The position numbers were made by a program, and so were the translations under genes. DNA of 64,000 nucleotides from Ypsolopha sequella (taxonomy: Eukaryota; Arthropoda; Insecta; Lepidoptera; Ypsolophidae). Shown here piece by piece: positions 1 through 11,282 of this stretch. A model generated the notes under the pieces. It was not told the DNA's origin. It made no database searches and saw only the letters and a program-made list of their open reading frames with translations. The DNA lies in NCBI GenBank assembly GCA_934047225.1, contig OW203991.1:7502001-7566000 (forward strand), given 5' to 3'. The number at the start of each line of letters is the position of its first letter. Position 1 is the first letter of the stretch.

Positions 1-1158
1 AGTTACAAAATTAGGGTTATTTAGTGAGCTCTGTGACTAAGCACTTTGAAGAGGTTCTGTTATACCTACTTCATTTTTAAATATGACCGACAAAATCCAG
101 TTACTCATTGAGTTGTATATTACTTGAACATATGGTTTAAGTTAAGACATATCAGGTATATGTAGGTTTTCAGACATCATGAGATTAGTTTTTAGGCTGT
201 GTTTTGGACGTTATCTATTTAATAAACAAGTAGCATTCTAAATTTTTTGTTGAGGATAGAACTCACTTTTTAACTGTGCAAGTGGCACAGGTCGGTCTTT
301 CGAGGTGAGATTGTTATATTTTATTTATATTATATATGTATATTATTTATCCGTAACAAACCATTTATGAAGTCAACTCACTCCAATTTTAATGTAAGAC
401 AGCATACATTCATTTCATTTCATTTCGTATTTCATTCGTTGACGGACAATATAATTCTTTGTTTTAATAATAAATTTGTGTAAATAAATAACAAATTACA
501 AATCTGACTCCAGCTAACTGACGATATTATCAGGAAAAATTTACGAAGTTTGCAAAAAGAGTTTTTCGAGCTTATGTGATATATATCGGGAATATTTTAT
601 TATTTACTTTGGAAATGTGTTTTTTTATTTGTTTAACAAAGGGAATGTAAGTTTGTTTTCAATGAAATAAATGTATTTTTTCACTAGAGTTTATATTATT
701 CCAGTTGATTAATTAAACGAATAAAGTGTAGGGTCTGAACTTATCGTGTTTGGAATGTTCGAAAGGGGAAATCTTTAAAGGGGAGACAGTTTTGCTTCTT
801 GCTAATGGTAAAGAAAAATAAGAGAGGAAATCGTGTGTTTTATAAAATATGTATGGGGATTCGGTAACTAACTGGTTCTAAAGACAAGTAATCTGTTTTT
901 TAAATCCATTTAATCCAATTTAAGTCCCCGAAAGAAGGGATAGGAAAAAGGACGACTCAGGAAGAGTTATAGAATAGAATAGAATTTTTTTTCAGATCAT
1001 TAAATTCCATAGTGGTTAGTAATAATTGCAAAAAAAATCTTATATGCTAATGTTAGTAACAACAATTTAACCAGAGGTTATGAGAGGTTATGAGGAATAA
1101 AAGGCTGGAATCGTGTCATACAAAGCACCGAAGGAATTGGTAATGAATGGAGAAAGCT
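1..1158. other. AT-rich spacer, no gene seen
   Basis: I see no coding region or long repeat here. Short simple-sequence runs are present: ATTTC repeats near 410-440 and GAATA repeats near 970-985. The latter could be the worn tail of a LINE, but nothing upstream confirms it. Confidence 0.5.
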
Positions 1159-1428
1159 ATACAACGTGCAACAGAAAGGTGTAACCATATTTGAAGAGCT
1201 TATTCAGTCAATGTTATAGAACAACTTTTACTATGGAACAAACACTGTATCTCGAAAAAATGTTTAACTGTTTCATAGAAAAATGCAATGCCGCTGGGCG
1301 GAAATGTATGGAAGGGCAGATTTCTTTTTTTGAGATTTCAGGGTTGGCTCCATAGTAAAAGTTGTTGTATACCATTGACTGAATAGCCTCTTCAAATATG
1401 GTTACACCTTTCTGTTACACGTTGTATA
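1159..1428. mobile_element. Fold-back MITE, family A copy 1
   Basis: The two ends are inverted copies: the left end reads ATACAACGTGCAACAGAAAG and the right end mirrors it with CTTTCTGTTACACGTTGTAT. The inverted match continues inward through TTTGAAGAGCTTATTCAGTC and its complement. The centre holds ACAACTTTTACTATGGAAC and its inverted partner. A second copy lies at 47168-47434. No transposase is encoded, so this is a non-autonomous element. Ends rich in TA suggest a TA target, as in Tc1/mariner-type elements, but that is inference. Confidence 0.85.
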
Positions 1429-2329
1429 CACGGACTAAAGCTTTGCTCCCAAAGATTCAAATATTGTATTGGTATTGGTATTAAAACTTGTACTGTACAA
1501 ATCGACAAACAATTTAAGGCTATATTTATAGAGCTAGTTTGCAAGTTGGTATATCATCTTCATGAAAACTGAAATAATAATAATTGTTTTTACTATTCCT
1601 TTTTGTAGGAGTATGAGCTTTACAAGGACTTGATAAGAGCTACATGATATTTGCGGTGCGGTGGTGTTAACTGTACCAGTGCAAAAATGTGTTTTTCCAA
1701 TTTCACAATATTTCTCCTTGTTCGTTGCAGGAAAATCACTAACGAAATTTCTAATAATGAAACCAATATTGAAATAAGCTCACTTAAGTTCAATGGCGTG
1801 AACGTACCTATTGATTATTGATGAAACTGTTTAACACCAAAATGATGAGATCTTGTGCTAGTGTTTTCTGCACTTGTTTTTACTTAATGTTTACTTAAAA
1901 ATTCTCCAGACCTACAATAAAATTTAAGGTACACGAATATAGTGATATAAAACTTGCGATAATTTTGTGGTCTTGCATTTTTATACGAATGGATACGTTT
2001 TCATAGTAATGCAAGTTAATAATATGCCTTTTATATATGTAGGTATATCCACACGTAGATGAACTGTATAGGTAGTGTTGAAGATTTCCATGCAAATAAA
2101 ATGGTTACTACCGGATTTTTATATAAAGACAAAATACAAATCAATCTAACTGCTATATTATATTACTGAATAACCAAATCATATTTCACCCAATTCCCTG
2201 AATATAAAATCATTAGAGTGCGTTGTAAATTGATCTTTTGTCTTATCTGACATTCTATTTACCCGTTCAGTAAATAGACTGACGCAACTCATTATATACA
2301 AAGCCTATGTATATAGTGTTTAACTGACG
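1429..2329. other. AT-rich spacer, no gene seen
   Basis: No coding potential or repeat membership recognised. The only ORF here is a short minus-strand one (1895-2095) with AT-driven composition, which I regard as chance. Confidence 0.5.
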
Positions 2330-3115
2330 ACTATCCAGAACAACACGCAAAAAGCGAGGCTAGCCCATCTAGCCTAGGTGTTTGCCCCCGACTCCACACA
2401 TGCACAACTAGGGTGTTTATGCACACTACACACCCCTACTTAAACACAAGACGCCGCAAGGAGTGAGAAGGCGAGAGCGAAAAAGACAGAAGCAAAAAAC
2501 ACCCGCTGGTATGAGGTGCTGCCCCCAAAAAAAGCACCAAAAACACAATCTGCGCAACTTTCCGGCGCAGAATCGTTAACGACTACCGCTCTCTTTATCG
2601 TACACGACGCAGCTCCTATATTTCTATTTTTTCTCCGTCAACTATTAGACGTAAGACGAAAAACGCGATACTCTAAAATAAACCCTAAAACTGTGGTTCC
2701 GAGTCCTTTTTCAGCGTTAATCGCGTGGCGGCGGAATGGCAGTTATCTTCACTGGTAAATGGAGACGCACACAGTCGCACCGGAACAGAAATAACGATCG
2801 CATTTTTGACCGAAAAGGACGGACAGCTGGTTGAAAAGAGAAGAAAAAAATGACCACCATTTTGCTTGGCGCACCTACGAGCGGTGTCGAGGCGGCGTGT
2901 TATGTATGGGATCTTTTTTTTAGAAAAAAGTAACCAAAACAAATGCACGTGGCTCGGTGTTATGACCGCTGAGTTGAGAGAAAAATTCTGCTCTCTGCCA
3001 CGAGATGCCGCTGTGAAAAAATGCGAGGGATTGTACAAAAAAATGTGGTGGCGCTGATGTCGTTCGGCCTCATTTGGTCGGGGTCAAGCGGCGAGCGGGT
3101 TGTATTTAAAACTTC
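2330..3115. other. GC-richer patch of unknown nature
   Basis: Compared with its surroundings this stretch is clearly richer in G+C and CpG. It holds several overlapping short ORFs on both strands (for example 2516-2758 on plus, 2685-3038 on minus), none of which I recognise. No repeat copy of it occurs elsewhere in the window. It could be a promoter, a non-coding exon or an old transposon. There is no visible start-stop frame or splice pattern that decides. Confidence 0.3.
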
Positions 3116-3587
3116 ATACCTTTTTATGATGATTATAATCAATGAGGAACTTATTTACTTAGCTTACTATTTTCTTATCTAGGTACCTCATTATTTGGTT
3201 CCTTTACATACTGAACCGTTTCTTTTTGTTTGGCGAAAAAGAAATTAAAAAAAAAGCAAATTTTATTCGCTGAAGTTTTAAAAATGTTCGTAGTTTCTTT
3301 GTCGGTACAGTTTCCTGCCTAGCATGAAAATTTGCATGTATATCGATTTTGGACTCGTACTTGCAGTAGTTGAATAAATTGTAAGACCAAAAGTAACTTC
3401 CCTTGATTTGTTCAATCAGTTTTTTAGAAATATTTTTTTCTATTATTAAGGATGGATCTGACCCTAGATAATGAGCAACGCCAGACTTTCGAGGGTTCTT
3501 TGGAAGAAATAAGGACTCTCCTTAAATTGAAAAAAAAAATTATCTATTGATATAATTTATTAAGTCATCGTTCTTAAGATAGGTAAA
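3116..3587. other. Spacer, nothing recognised
   Basis: AT-rich sequence with homopolymer runs. No coding or repeat signal was identified. Confidence 0.45.
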
Positions 3588-3908
3588 TAAGGTGAAATTG
3601 AATCAACCGCTCGAATTCCTAAGGGAGGTTTAGTAAGTGATAGTGACTAAACAAGTGAAATTTCAGGTGAATCAGACGAATTAATGGCAGGTCACGTGAC
3701 ATCGCATAAAATTTCGATTCAGTTGTCTGTACCCTGTGTATATAGCATTGGATTCATCGTGTAAAGTGCACCCACACAACTGAATCGAAATTTTACTCAC
3801 ATAATTTCTTTATCTGATCCACCTGAAACTTCACATACCTGTGTGGTGTCTATCACCTACTGAACCTCTCTTATGAAGTCGGGTGGTTGATTAAACTTCA
3901 CCTTTATA
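3588..3908. mobile_element. Fold-back MITE (about 320 bp)
   Basis: Long imperfect inverted repeat. The outer ends read AATAAGGTGAAATTGAATCA and, mirrored, TGATTAAACTTCACCTTTAT. An inner pair reads AAATTTCGATTCAGTTGT and ACAACTGAATCGAAATTT. There is no coding capacity. It is the only full copy in the window. Confidence 0.75.
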
Positions 3909-3949
3909 GTTTTGTCTAAAAATATATATTTCCAACTTAATTTTAGTTT

Positions 3950-4290
3950 TCTTTTTAAGCGTTCCGCAGAGCAACGCGGTTAAGGGATCGACTTGATTAT
4001 TTTTTGATAAAATAGGTACCTTATAGAAATATGTAGTCTATCTACTTATATTAAATATTTTTTTGCTTACAAAATATTTCTGTTTTAGCTTAAGAACCCT
4101 CAAATTTGTTGTTTCGCTGCGTGATTAATGTAATTATTATTATAACCCGTTGAAGACAAACAGGCCAATGAGCCAACATATAATCACCTCTAACAAAAGC
4201 TAATAAAGTCTTTATCATTGGACTTTTTGTGCTAAACGGGTAATAAAAAGAATTGCTAGGGTAGGCCATACTCTTAACAATCCATAAAAA
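3950..4290 (+). repeat. Dispersed repeat, family B copy 1
   Basis: Shares long blocks with 5975-6280 on the same strand, including GTTGTTTCGCTGCG, AAACAGGCCAATGAGC-like text, the segment ending ATTGGACTTTTTGTG, and TTGCTAGGGTA. Part of the same family recurs at 37640-37990. Family identity is unknown and no ORF is shared. Confidence 0.75.
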
Positions 4291-5243
4291 AGCGCAGCGT
4301 AAAGCGAAGCTTGAAGCTGCTAATAGTCTGCGTTTAAAGTCGCTGAAAGCATTCAAATAAAATGAAACAATGATTAATTTTTCAAAAGGTCTTTATTCCT
4401 GAAAATAAATATGTTATACAACTATATGAGAAATGAGAAAATAAGTACAATATCTGGAAGCAGATCTATTTAGTCAGTAAAGAAGAAATCTCTACAGACT
4501 TGAAAACTTTTCGGTAGTTCGCAATTCAATAGGTCCTGCCAATAAAATACTAAGGTCCGGCTATGTCAATTTTTGTTGTTTTGTGTGTTCCGGTTTTCCT
4601 ACTGTTTTTCTGCAATATCTCGCACTTTTTACTTCCTCTTGTCACCTGTATGTTATATATTTGTAATTGTTATTATGTTATTCATATTTAATATGGGGCT
4701 TTTCAGGAATAAATTAATACCATTATAGCAACCTGGTAGGGCTTACAAAAGCATAGTCCCGAGAATTTTAATCGAAAATCACAAAAAAACTACGCCTAAA
4801 CCATAATAATGTACTGAAATGACAGATTTTCATGGCCGGATCGAAGATGCGCCATCTACGGGGATAATTTGACAGTGTGGATCCCCATTGTAAAAGACCA
4901 GTTATTATCTGTCATTCTGTCATAATTATAGAAGTAATAATGATGACAGGATGACAGATAATATTTACAAGATGACATTGAGAATAATAAAATTAAAATA
5001 AAGAAAATAAAAAATATTAAAAAGGGCAAAACTACTTTCTTTAAGACATCCATCGCTTTGAATACTATAATTATTACAAATTCGTTCCAGCTATGCGAGC
5101 ACGTTCGCGTCGATTAGATACATTTGACTGATAGAATCGATAAGATCTAAAAGATAACCCTTATTGCAATGAAATAAGAGTTACATTTTTATTTTTCGAA
5201 TCGATGTCGAGTCGATACCAAGTTCATGCTAATACCCATAAGA
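4291..5243. other. Spacer, no gene seen
   Basis: Mostly AT-rich. A stretch near 4900-4990 carries locally repeated ATGACAG words. Short minus-strand ORFs (4090-4356, 4856-5053) look like chance frames. Confidence 0.45.
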
Positions 5244-5330
5244 ACCTCGGTAGAACAGTCGGTAGCGCGCCTGTCATGTAAGCAGGCGGTAGCAGGTTCA
5301 AATCGTCGCCCCAGGAACTTTTTCAAAATA
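5244..5330 (+). repeat. tRNA-like SINE head or decayed tRNA
   Basis: The segment resembles a tRNA. A box-A-like GTCGGTAGCGCGCC is followed by a possible anticodon arm (stem CCTGT/GCAGG, 7-base loop CATGTAA) and a box-B-like GGTTCAAATCG. The acceptor ends do not pair and the base before the anticodon is A rather than T. It is therefore not a functional tRNA, and more likely the polymerase III promoter head of a SINE. I could not define the 3' end of the element. Confidence 0.5.
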
Positions 5331-5539
5331 TTTGTGCTTTTAAATTTGTTTCTGATCGATTTTAAGTTTGCAATGCACTCTTATAATAATTAGAGTATTT
5401 CGCAATAAATACAAATAATCTTAGTTAATGAGAACTGTGAATTTCTTAACTGTCTGATGCAACAGACATTGTAGCGACGACAGCGCCTTTTGTTCAGAAT
5501 GAGCAAAGCGTGAAATCACATAACGCCCTAGTGAGCGTT

Positions 5540-5877
5540 CAGTATGTGCATTAGTATTTTTGTAATCAGTAGGTAGTAGTTTTCAATTTGTTAATATTTA
5601 ATTAGCTTCCTTAGGTTTAGGTTTAATTTAGTATATTTAGTGTTTAGTTAGGTAATCTTAGTTTGTAGTTTTTTTTTTTTATTGTTTGTAACTATATAAT
5701 TTTCCTATTTGTAGTGTGATGATTTACCCCTTTTTGTTTATAATTACTTGGCAAATGTTGTGTATACCTATAAGTGGCGCAAGTATCAGAATATTTATAA
5801 AAATGTAAGCTCTTTTAAGTGTAACAATACTTGTGCTGTTGGTGTACCTTTTTTTTAAATAAATAAATAAATAAATT
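5540..5877 (+). mobile_element. LINE 3' UTR remnant with AAAT-repeat tail
   Basis: The sequence ends with GTGTACC, a T run and then AAATAAATAAATAAATAAAT, a form typical of LINE 3' ends in Lepidoptera. No reverse transcriptase reading frame remains upstream. The 5' boundary is a guess. Confidence 0.45.
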
Positions 5878-5974
5878 ACAAGCTGGTATATCAAGTAGTT
5901 ACAAAAAAGTTTGGGGTACAGGTGTGGTGGAAAAATTCTTCGTTCCATATACTCTTGTCTTAAGAAAATATATT

Positions 5975-6280
5975 TCAACCATAGTTTTTTTTTGTTTCCC
6001 TAGAAGAACGCGGTTACGGAATTGACTTGTTTTTTTTTTAAATACTTAATACAAAACAAATATGAAGTGAATCTACTAAAATCCAAATATTTCAATATAA
6101 ACTAAAAACCTTCCATTCTGTTGTTTCGCTGCGAGATTATTAGTATTATCCGTCGAAAACAAATAGGCCGACGAGCTAACCAATAAAATCTTCTATTAAA
6201 AGCTAAAAAGTCTTTGTTATTGGCCTTTTTGTGTAACACGGGTAGTAATTTTTTGCTAGGGTATGCTATACTCTTAAATT
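5975..6280 (+). repeat. Dispersed repeat, family B copy 2
   Basis: Second copy of the repeat at 3950-4290, same orientation. It matches through ACGCGGTTACGGAATTGACT, TGTTGTTTCGCTGCGAGATT and GCTAGGGTATGCTATACTC. The copies differ by many substitutions and small gaps, so both are old. Confidence 0.75.
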
Positions 6281-6660
6281 AGATATTCAAGACATCCGGG
6301 AATAGTAAGTTTATTTATATGACACATTATTAATAATCATTGCCCATTTACAAAAAACTATTGAAGAGTCACATTCTGAAGGACTTCTCATTGCTTCATG
6401 AAAACCAATTTATCTGTGTATTTATTAATTTGAAGCATTTCGTAGAAACCTATTTATTACAATTTTTTTTTTTCAAAAATCTTAACCTTTTTACATAAAT
6501 GCACAATCAACAAAAACCCATAGGGTTTATCAGTGATTGCGGAGTTCGTTACTTATATTGAATTATAGTAGCAATACTTACATACAATATTCATCCTATC
6601 AACTCACTGTAAACACAACCCTACATAACATTGCATTGTTAGTGAAGCTGATCTAACTTT
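6281..6660. other. Spacer, nothing recognised
   Basis: AT-rich sequence between the family B repeat and the TTAA element. No feature supported. Confidence 0.45.
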
Positions 6661-7084
6661 TTAAGACGATATGTAAAAGTTTTAGCCACCCTGTTACTCC
6701 ATATGCGAAAAAACCCTCAGTGCGAGAGGGACGGATTCGTGGAAAAGTGGCAAAAAGTCGTTTTTTTATTAATATAAAATGTACTAAAAATGCTATCAAA
6801 ATTTCGTTTAACCAGGTCCTAGATACTGTTAAAACCCATCTAATAAAATATAATTGCAATCCATGTGTCATTCTAAATTGTCAAACCAGGAGAATTGGTG
6901 TCGATAAAGACCTCATTTCAATAATTATTTCTATCGAGACGAAATTCTCCAATCGCGTTTCTGTTTTAACAGATCCCTAGAAAAGATTCCAAAAATAATT
7001 TACTATTTTATCAAAATTATACATCATTTACCGAAGTAGATATAGAAGTTCTAAAAGTGTCGATTTTTTTCCGTAGCGCCTTAA
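6661..7084 (+). mobile_element. TTAA-ended element, family D copy 1
   Basis: A 424-bp element bounded on both sides by TTAA. The left end is TTAAGACGATATGTAAAAG. The right end mirrored is TTAAGGCGCTACGGAAAAA. Copies lie at 13245-13668 (also 424 bp), 36860-37298, 57560-57897 (truncated) and 58200-58592 (opposite strand). The interior carries an 86-residue frame (6720-6980) ending SNRVSVLTDP, which is also open in the 58.2-kb copy. TTAA targets suggest piggyBac-type mobilisation in trans. No transposase is present. Confidence 0.85.
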
Positions 7085-7787
7085 GAATTTCCCCACATAT
7101 GTTTATTTGTTATGCGATAAAGCGGTCGCTGTTACAAATTGTAACTGTGATAATTTATTGTTTCTCATGTAAGTCAACTGTATTCTTTTTGAGAAATAAA
7201 TATCTTAAACATTAAACCTTATTTACAACAAGCAATCTCACACGCTTCTCGCTTAACGTTTAGTTTAAGACTCTCGTGAATTTCTTAATTATCAAATCAT
7301 GATATAGCCACGTCATAATAAACATCTTATAGGGGGATTGCCTTATTATCTGTATTACATGTCAAATAACATATATTATCCAATACCGGACCTCTCGATA
7401 AAAGGTCTAAGCGTTTTACACTTAGCTCTATATCCATATCCAATATTGATTCGGCATATTTGAAATTGACTTTCGTTTTCAACAAAAACACTTGTACTAA
7501 ATCAATATGCGCTTGATAGAATATTTATATGTGTAGAGTTGACTGTTATAGTTTTCAAAGTTTATAAATATTACTTGCAAAAATAATCAATACTATTGTG
7601 ATTGTTTTCAGCGACCATTAATGTGTTTGACTTGAGGTAGTTACTAAACAAGGAATCTGGATTATTATGAAATAATTATCGTACTATTTTTGGTCTTACA
7701 CCATAAATTATGATATAAATTGTTGTGTGTAAATATTATAAATAATGATTTACTTTCAATAAGTTAAGAAATTAAAGTAGGTGTCAT
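7085..7787. other. Spacer, nothing recognised
   Basis: AT-rich sequence. I found no ORF of interest and no repeat partner in the window. Confidence 0.45.
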
Positions 7788-7880
7788 CAAATCAAATCAA
7801 ATATATATTTATTTACCATAGCAATACAACATTTACAGTGAGTACATAAATTAGGCATAATGTGATAAGTTGTAGAAACG
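7788..7880 (-). mobile_element. Possible minus-strand LINE 3' end
   Basis: CAAATCAAATCAAAT at the left edge would be an ATTTG-repeat tail if read on the minus strand. This is followed by sequence like a LINE 3' UTR. No coding remnant supports it. Confidence 0.3.
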
Positions 7881-8337
7881 ATTTTTCAACGGACCTTAAC
7901 AAAGCAGAGCTTGTATCGCAGGGCCCAGAAAACGATTAGCTTTTAGTTACAGGTTCTCATTGGTTCGATTTGTACTCGCTCGATACAAGTTAATTTCAAT
8001 GAAACATAAAATTAAATTAAATTACATGACATGTCAATGTCATGACACTCCACATAGGGTTCTTACAAAAGATTGTTCTGGGACGGGTAGAATGACCGTC
8101 ATGGCGGAACGGAATAGAGAAAAGTAATATTATTGCTTGCTTTTGGAGAAACTATTGAACGGAGCAGATATTTACGATATCTAAAGGTCGTAAAAAGTCA
8201 CGGTGCTGGTGTAAAGAGAATACTGCCGGAATAATAAAAGATGAGTATTCTTTTTGGTCATTTGAATCATTTACTTGTTTTATTATGCCTTTGGCCACAG
8301 TATAACCTTATACCACAAAATAGATACAACCAGAAGG
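7881..8337. other. Spacer, nothing recognised
   Basis: No coding or structured feature identified. Confidence 0.4.
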
Positions 8338-8497
8338 CCGACTCGACGAGGAGCAAAAACAGACGCAAATATGTATAGACGTGTCCGTACGATGATCTCG
8401 GCAGAATTTCGTATTGGCATTCACGAGTATCTTCGAGATTGTCGTACGTACGCGTCTATGAGTGCGTGCGCCTGTTTTCGCTAGTTATTCGGAGTAG
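8338..8497. mobile_element. Short fold-back element (about 160 bp)
   Basis: GAGCAAAAACAGACGCA on the left pairs with TGCGTGCGCCTGTTTTCGC on the right. Inside, GACGTGTCCGTACGAT pairs with GTCGTACGTACGCGTC. The arms meet in a small loop around 8405. The transcript could form a long hairpin. No coding capacity. Confidence 0.65.
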
Positions 8498-9499
8498 ACA
8501 TTCTGTAAGTGGTTCTTTTGTGCTTATACTGTGCTTTGGCATCCCACTGATTTAATAATGTATTAGTTCAATATTTTGCATTAATTACTTGCAAGATTAA
8601 GATAAATACATAACATTGAATAGTTGAGTTAAAGACAGATAGGTTCGATTCCTATACGAGTATTATTGTATGGCATAGCTGACATAATAAAAGGTTAATG
8701 ATCTTGTTTCATAAATTAATCTCAAACCTGGATTATTTACAAAACTTGTGGTTAAAGAGTCTATATTCTATATCATAGAATTTCAAAAATTTTTATTTGC
8801 AGAAACCAATGGAAATTTTGCGATGGCAGCCAGCATACACAATAAATAGGTAATAAAGTTTTGTTGAATAACTATTGAGTGAATTTTGAATTTAACTGTT
8901 CTATTTAGATTAATTAGAAAAAGGCAGGTTTTTCACAATCCGGCTACGAAACCGCTGTTAACCTTTTAGTTGTTTTTTCCCGGAACTTTGTTTTCGATGT
9001 GCGTGCATCCTTATAGATTGTGAAATAGTTACTTAATTATTTGTGAATTAAAATAATAAATTCCTAGGTAAATACGGTGTTTTGATATTTAGGTCTTTAG
9101 ATAGGTAAGTTTGAAACTAAATAAGTCTGACGTACCACGCTTCCCAATTCTAACAAAAACGGCGCTTTCTGTGTGAGCAATAAAAATTTGAATTTTTTTT
9201 AACTACCTCTAGTAGGTGGTAGAGCTGATGCCGGGCTCGACTGTGGAGGTACCACCATCTCACTTGGACACCCCCTCGAAGTTATTCGGGGGAGAGTAAG
9301 AGGACAGCTCACAGGCAAAAAACCAGGAGGCCCGCCATGCCTGGGACCGATGGATGGTGGTATATCCATCCCTAATAGCCGGGCCTTATATGGAACAGAC
9401 TGGTGATGGGCAGTGACGTCACTGGTGCGAGGGTTCCGGCACTGCGCTCACCAACCCGCCTGCCCAGCGTGTGTGAGTATGGGCAATTCTTCCAGGATG
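8498..9499. other. Spacer, mostly unassigned
   Basis: 8498-9190 shows nothing. 9200-9499 is GC-richer (AGCTGATGCCGGGCTCGAC, CCCGCCATGCCTGGGACCG) and leads directly into the RTE tail at 9500. It may be decayed sequence of that same LINE, but I cannot read a continuous frame in it. Confidence 0.4.
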
Positions 9500-9585
9500 A
9501 CCGCCGGGAGTGGCAAAGTCCTGGAAAGGCTTATGTCCAGCAGTGGACGAACTAGGCTGATGGATGGATGGATTGTCTTTACATT
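9500..9585 (+). pseudogene. 3' terminus of an RTE-type LINE
   Basis: The plus strand reads AYVQQWTN then stop, from GCTTATGTCCAGCAGTGGAC. This is the C-terminal signature I recognise from lepidopteran RTE-type reverse transcriptases. It is followed by a GATG repeat (GATGGATGGATGGATT), the usual kind of RTE tail. Only the last codons survive, and no catalytic domain is left. The same C-terminal words occur at 60640-61011 on the minus strand. Confidence 0.6.
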
Positions 9586-9744
9586 TGCTTTTATTTTTCA
9601 TAAAAAAGTCAAATTGTATTTTCATTAACTTTGTTACTATTTCCACAGCATCGGTCGGTCAAGAACGTAGGTATTGAAGTAATAGTTTTACATGAATTAA
9701 GGAAATGGATGATTTTTATATAAAAATAATAATGTAATAAATAA

Positions 9745-10008
9745 ACCGGCCAAGTGCGAGTCGGACTCGCGCACGAAGGGTTCCGTACCATTATCTATAA
9801 AAACATTTCTGTTGTATGGGAGCCCCCTTAAATATTTATTTTATTCTGTTTTTTAGTATTTGTTGTTATAGCGGCAACAGAAATACATCATCTGTGAAAA
9901 TTTCAACTGTCTAACTATCACTGTTCATGAGATACAGCCTGGTGACAGACGGACAGCGGAGTCTTAGTAATAGGGTCCCGTTGGTTACCCTTTGGGTACG
10001 GAACCCTA
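9745..10008 (+). repeat. Dispersed repeat, family E copy 1
   Basis: Begins ACCGGCCAAGTGCGAGTCGG and ends TTTGGGTACGGAACCCTA. Conserved inner words are ATCATCTGTGAAAATTTCAA and GAGATACAGCCTGGTGACAG. Near-full copies lie at 21921-22223, 44465-44749, 54360-54651 and 58906-59181. This repeat is very common in lepidopteran genomes. I do not know an encoded product or its mobilising enzyme. Read the other way it carries a CCGTCTGTCTGTC tract. Confidence 0.9.
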
Positions 10009-10293
10009 AAATTATACATGTGGAAATCAAAGGCAATTTTTAATAAAATTCAACAGCATTGATCAACAGATATTCTCTCCTTTCCATCTCTCTTTGATTA
10101 GGTATCCACCACAACACATTACTTATTAAGGGTAGTTGCCGGAACATTTTTTTAACCTGAATTGCATTTGTCGTTTAATATTCTACACCTAGACCTGAAT
10201 CAGCCCACTGATTCGAAAGAACGTATCATAATACGTTGTATACATAATACATACACGTGATAACTTTTTAAAATAACGGGAAAACCGATCCAA

Positions 10294-10540
10294 CTAGAAG
10301 AATGTCGCTAGGCTCATGCCATCTGATAGGAAAGCAGCATAAAGCGCAAGCGATGCCCACTCAAGCGTTTTCAAAGCTGAGCTAGAGGGGCTTACGTCAG
10401 CGCTGCCACCGCTGTTTTGGGCTGCAGAGTTTCTATCGTAGCACCAGAACCTAAAACCAAGAAGTGGGTTTAATAATAAATAAATAAACAAATAAAAATA
10501 AAAATCTTTTATTTCGGGCAACTTTGAATCCATAGAATAT
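10294..10540 (-). other. Unidentified frame with LINE-like tail
   Basis: The minus strand holds a 79-codon ORF whose C-terminal half reads SSALKTLEWASLALYAAF and looks protein-like. The sequence upstream on that strand is an AAATA-rich run (10470-10510) like a retroelement tail. The arrangement is unclear: the tail precedes the frame. I do not recognise the protein. Confidence 0.25.
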
Positions 10541-10602
10541 TAGTACACTTAGTAACAAGGAAAAAAATAAAAAATATATATAAACACAAAACCCTGACAA
10601 TA

Positions 10603-11013
10603 CTTAAGGGTCGGTGTTCCGAGATTTGGGGTTCGGGGTTATGGCTTTTTAAGACGGTAAAAATTCAAATTTCTGAACAAAATAAATACCTCTTGTTACC
10701 TTACAAGATGAAGTGCAGGTTCATTAAAAAAATCACGGCAATAATGTATAGTAACTTCAGAAAAAAAACAGGGATTTCAAGTAAATCTCTTGAATAGCAT
10801 TGCAGCGCTACGGGTGTAACCTGAACTTGACATCCTGTTTTTTTTTTTCTGAAGTTACTATACATTAGTGCCAAGATTTTTTTTAATGAACCTGTACTTC
10901 ATCTTGTAAGGTAACAAGTGGTATTTATTTTGTTCAGAAATTAATATTTTACTATCTTAAAAAGCCATAACCCCGAACCCTGTTTTGCCCAATCTCGGAA
11001 CTCCGACTCTTAA
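10603..11013. mobile_element. Long inverted-repeat MITE (about 410 bp)
   Basis: Arms of about 150 bp. The left arm has TTAAGGGTCGGTGTTCCGAG, CTTGTTACCTTACAAGATGA and AATGTATAGTAACTTCAG. The right arm has the mirror images CTGAAGTTACTATACATT, TCATCTTGTAAGGTAACAAG and CTCGGAACTCCGACTCTTAA. Non-coding. The 5'-most TTAA and 3'-most TTAA may be target sequence. Confidence 0.8.
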
Positions 11014-11072
11014 TAACTATACAAAAACACAATGAAAAATGCACCAACAGCGATCAAGCAGATGAGCAGCGG

Positions 11073-11282
11073 GCCTATTATGTATCTCTAGTTGCCAACT
11101 TAACTGGGTGCCTATCATCAAAAAGACAGGTATACTATCGAATTCCGATTGTCTAAGGATATGTTCGCACTTGAAGTGACGACACAGTTCGTAAATAGTT
11201 CAATACCCACTAAAGACAATTTTTAAAATTCAGTTTTTATCTATCTTTTTGATGATAGGCACCCAGTCCAATTGGCAACCAA
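11073..11282. repeat. Inverted-repeat element, family J copy 1
   Basis: Terminal words are TGCCAACTTAACTGGGTGCC and GGCACCCAGTCCAATTGGCA. The interior includes ATACTATCGAATTCCGATTG. A second copy at 51887-52112 shares these and the flanking GGGCCTATTATGTATCTCTA. Because both copies share sequence outside the inverted repeats, the true element is larger than the inverted pair. Confidence 0.75.

Noticed and set aside
2685..3038. 117-codon minus-strand ORF in the G+C-rich block
   Set aside because: No recognisable motif, and overlapping frames on the other strand are equally open.
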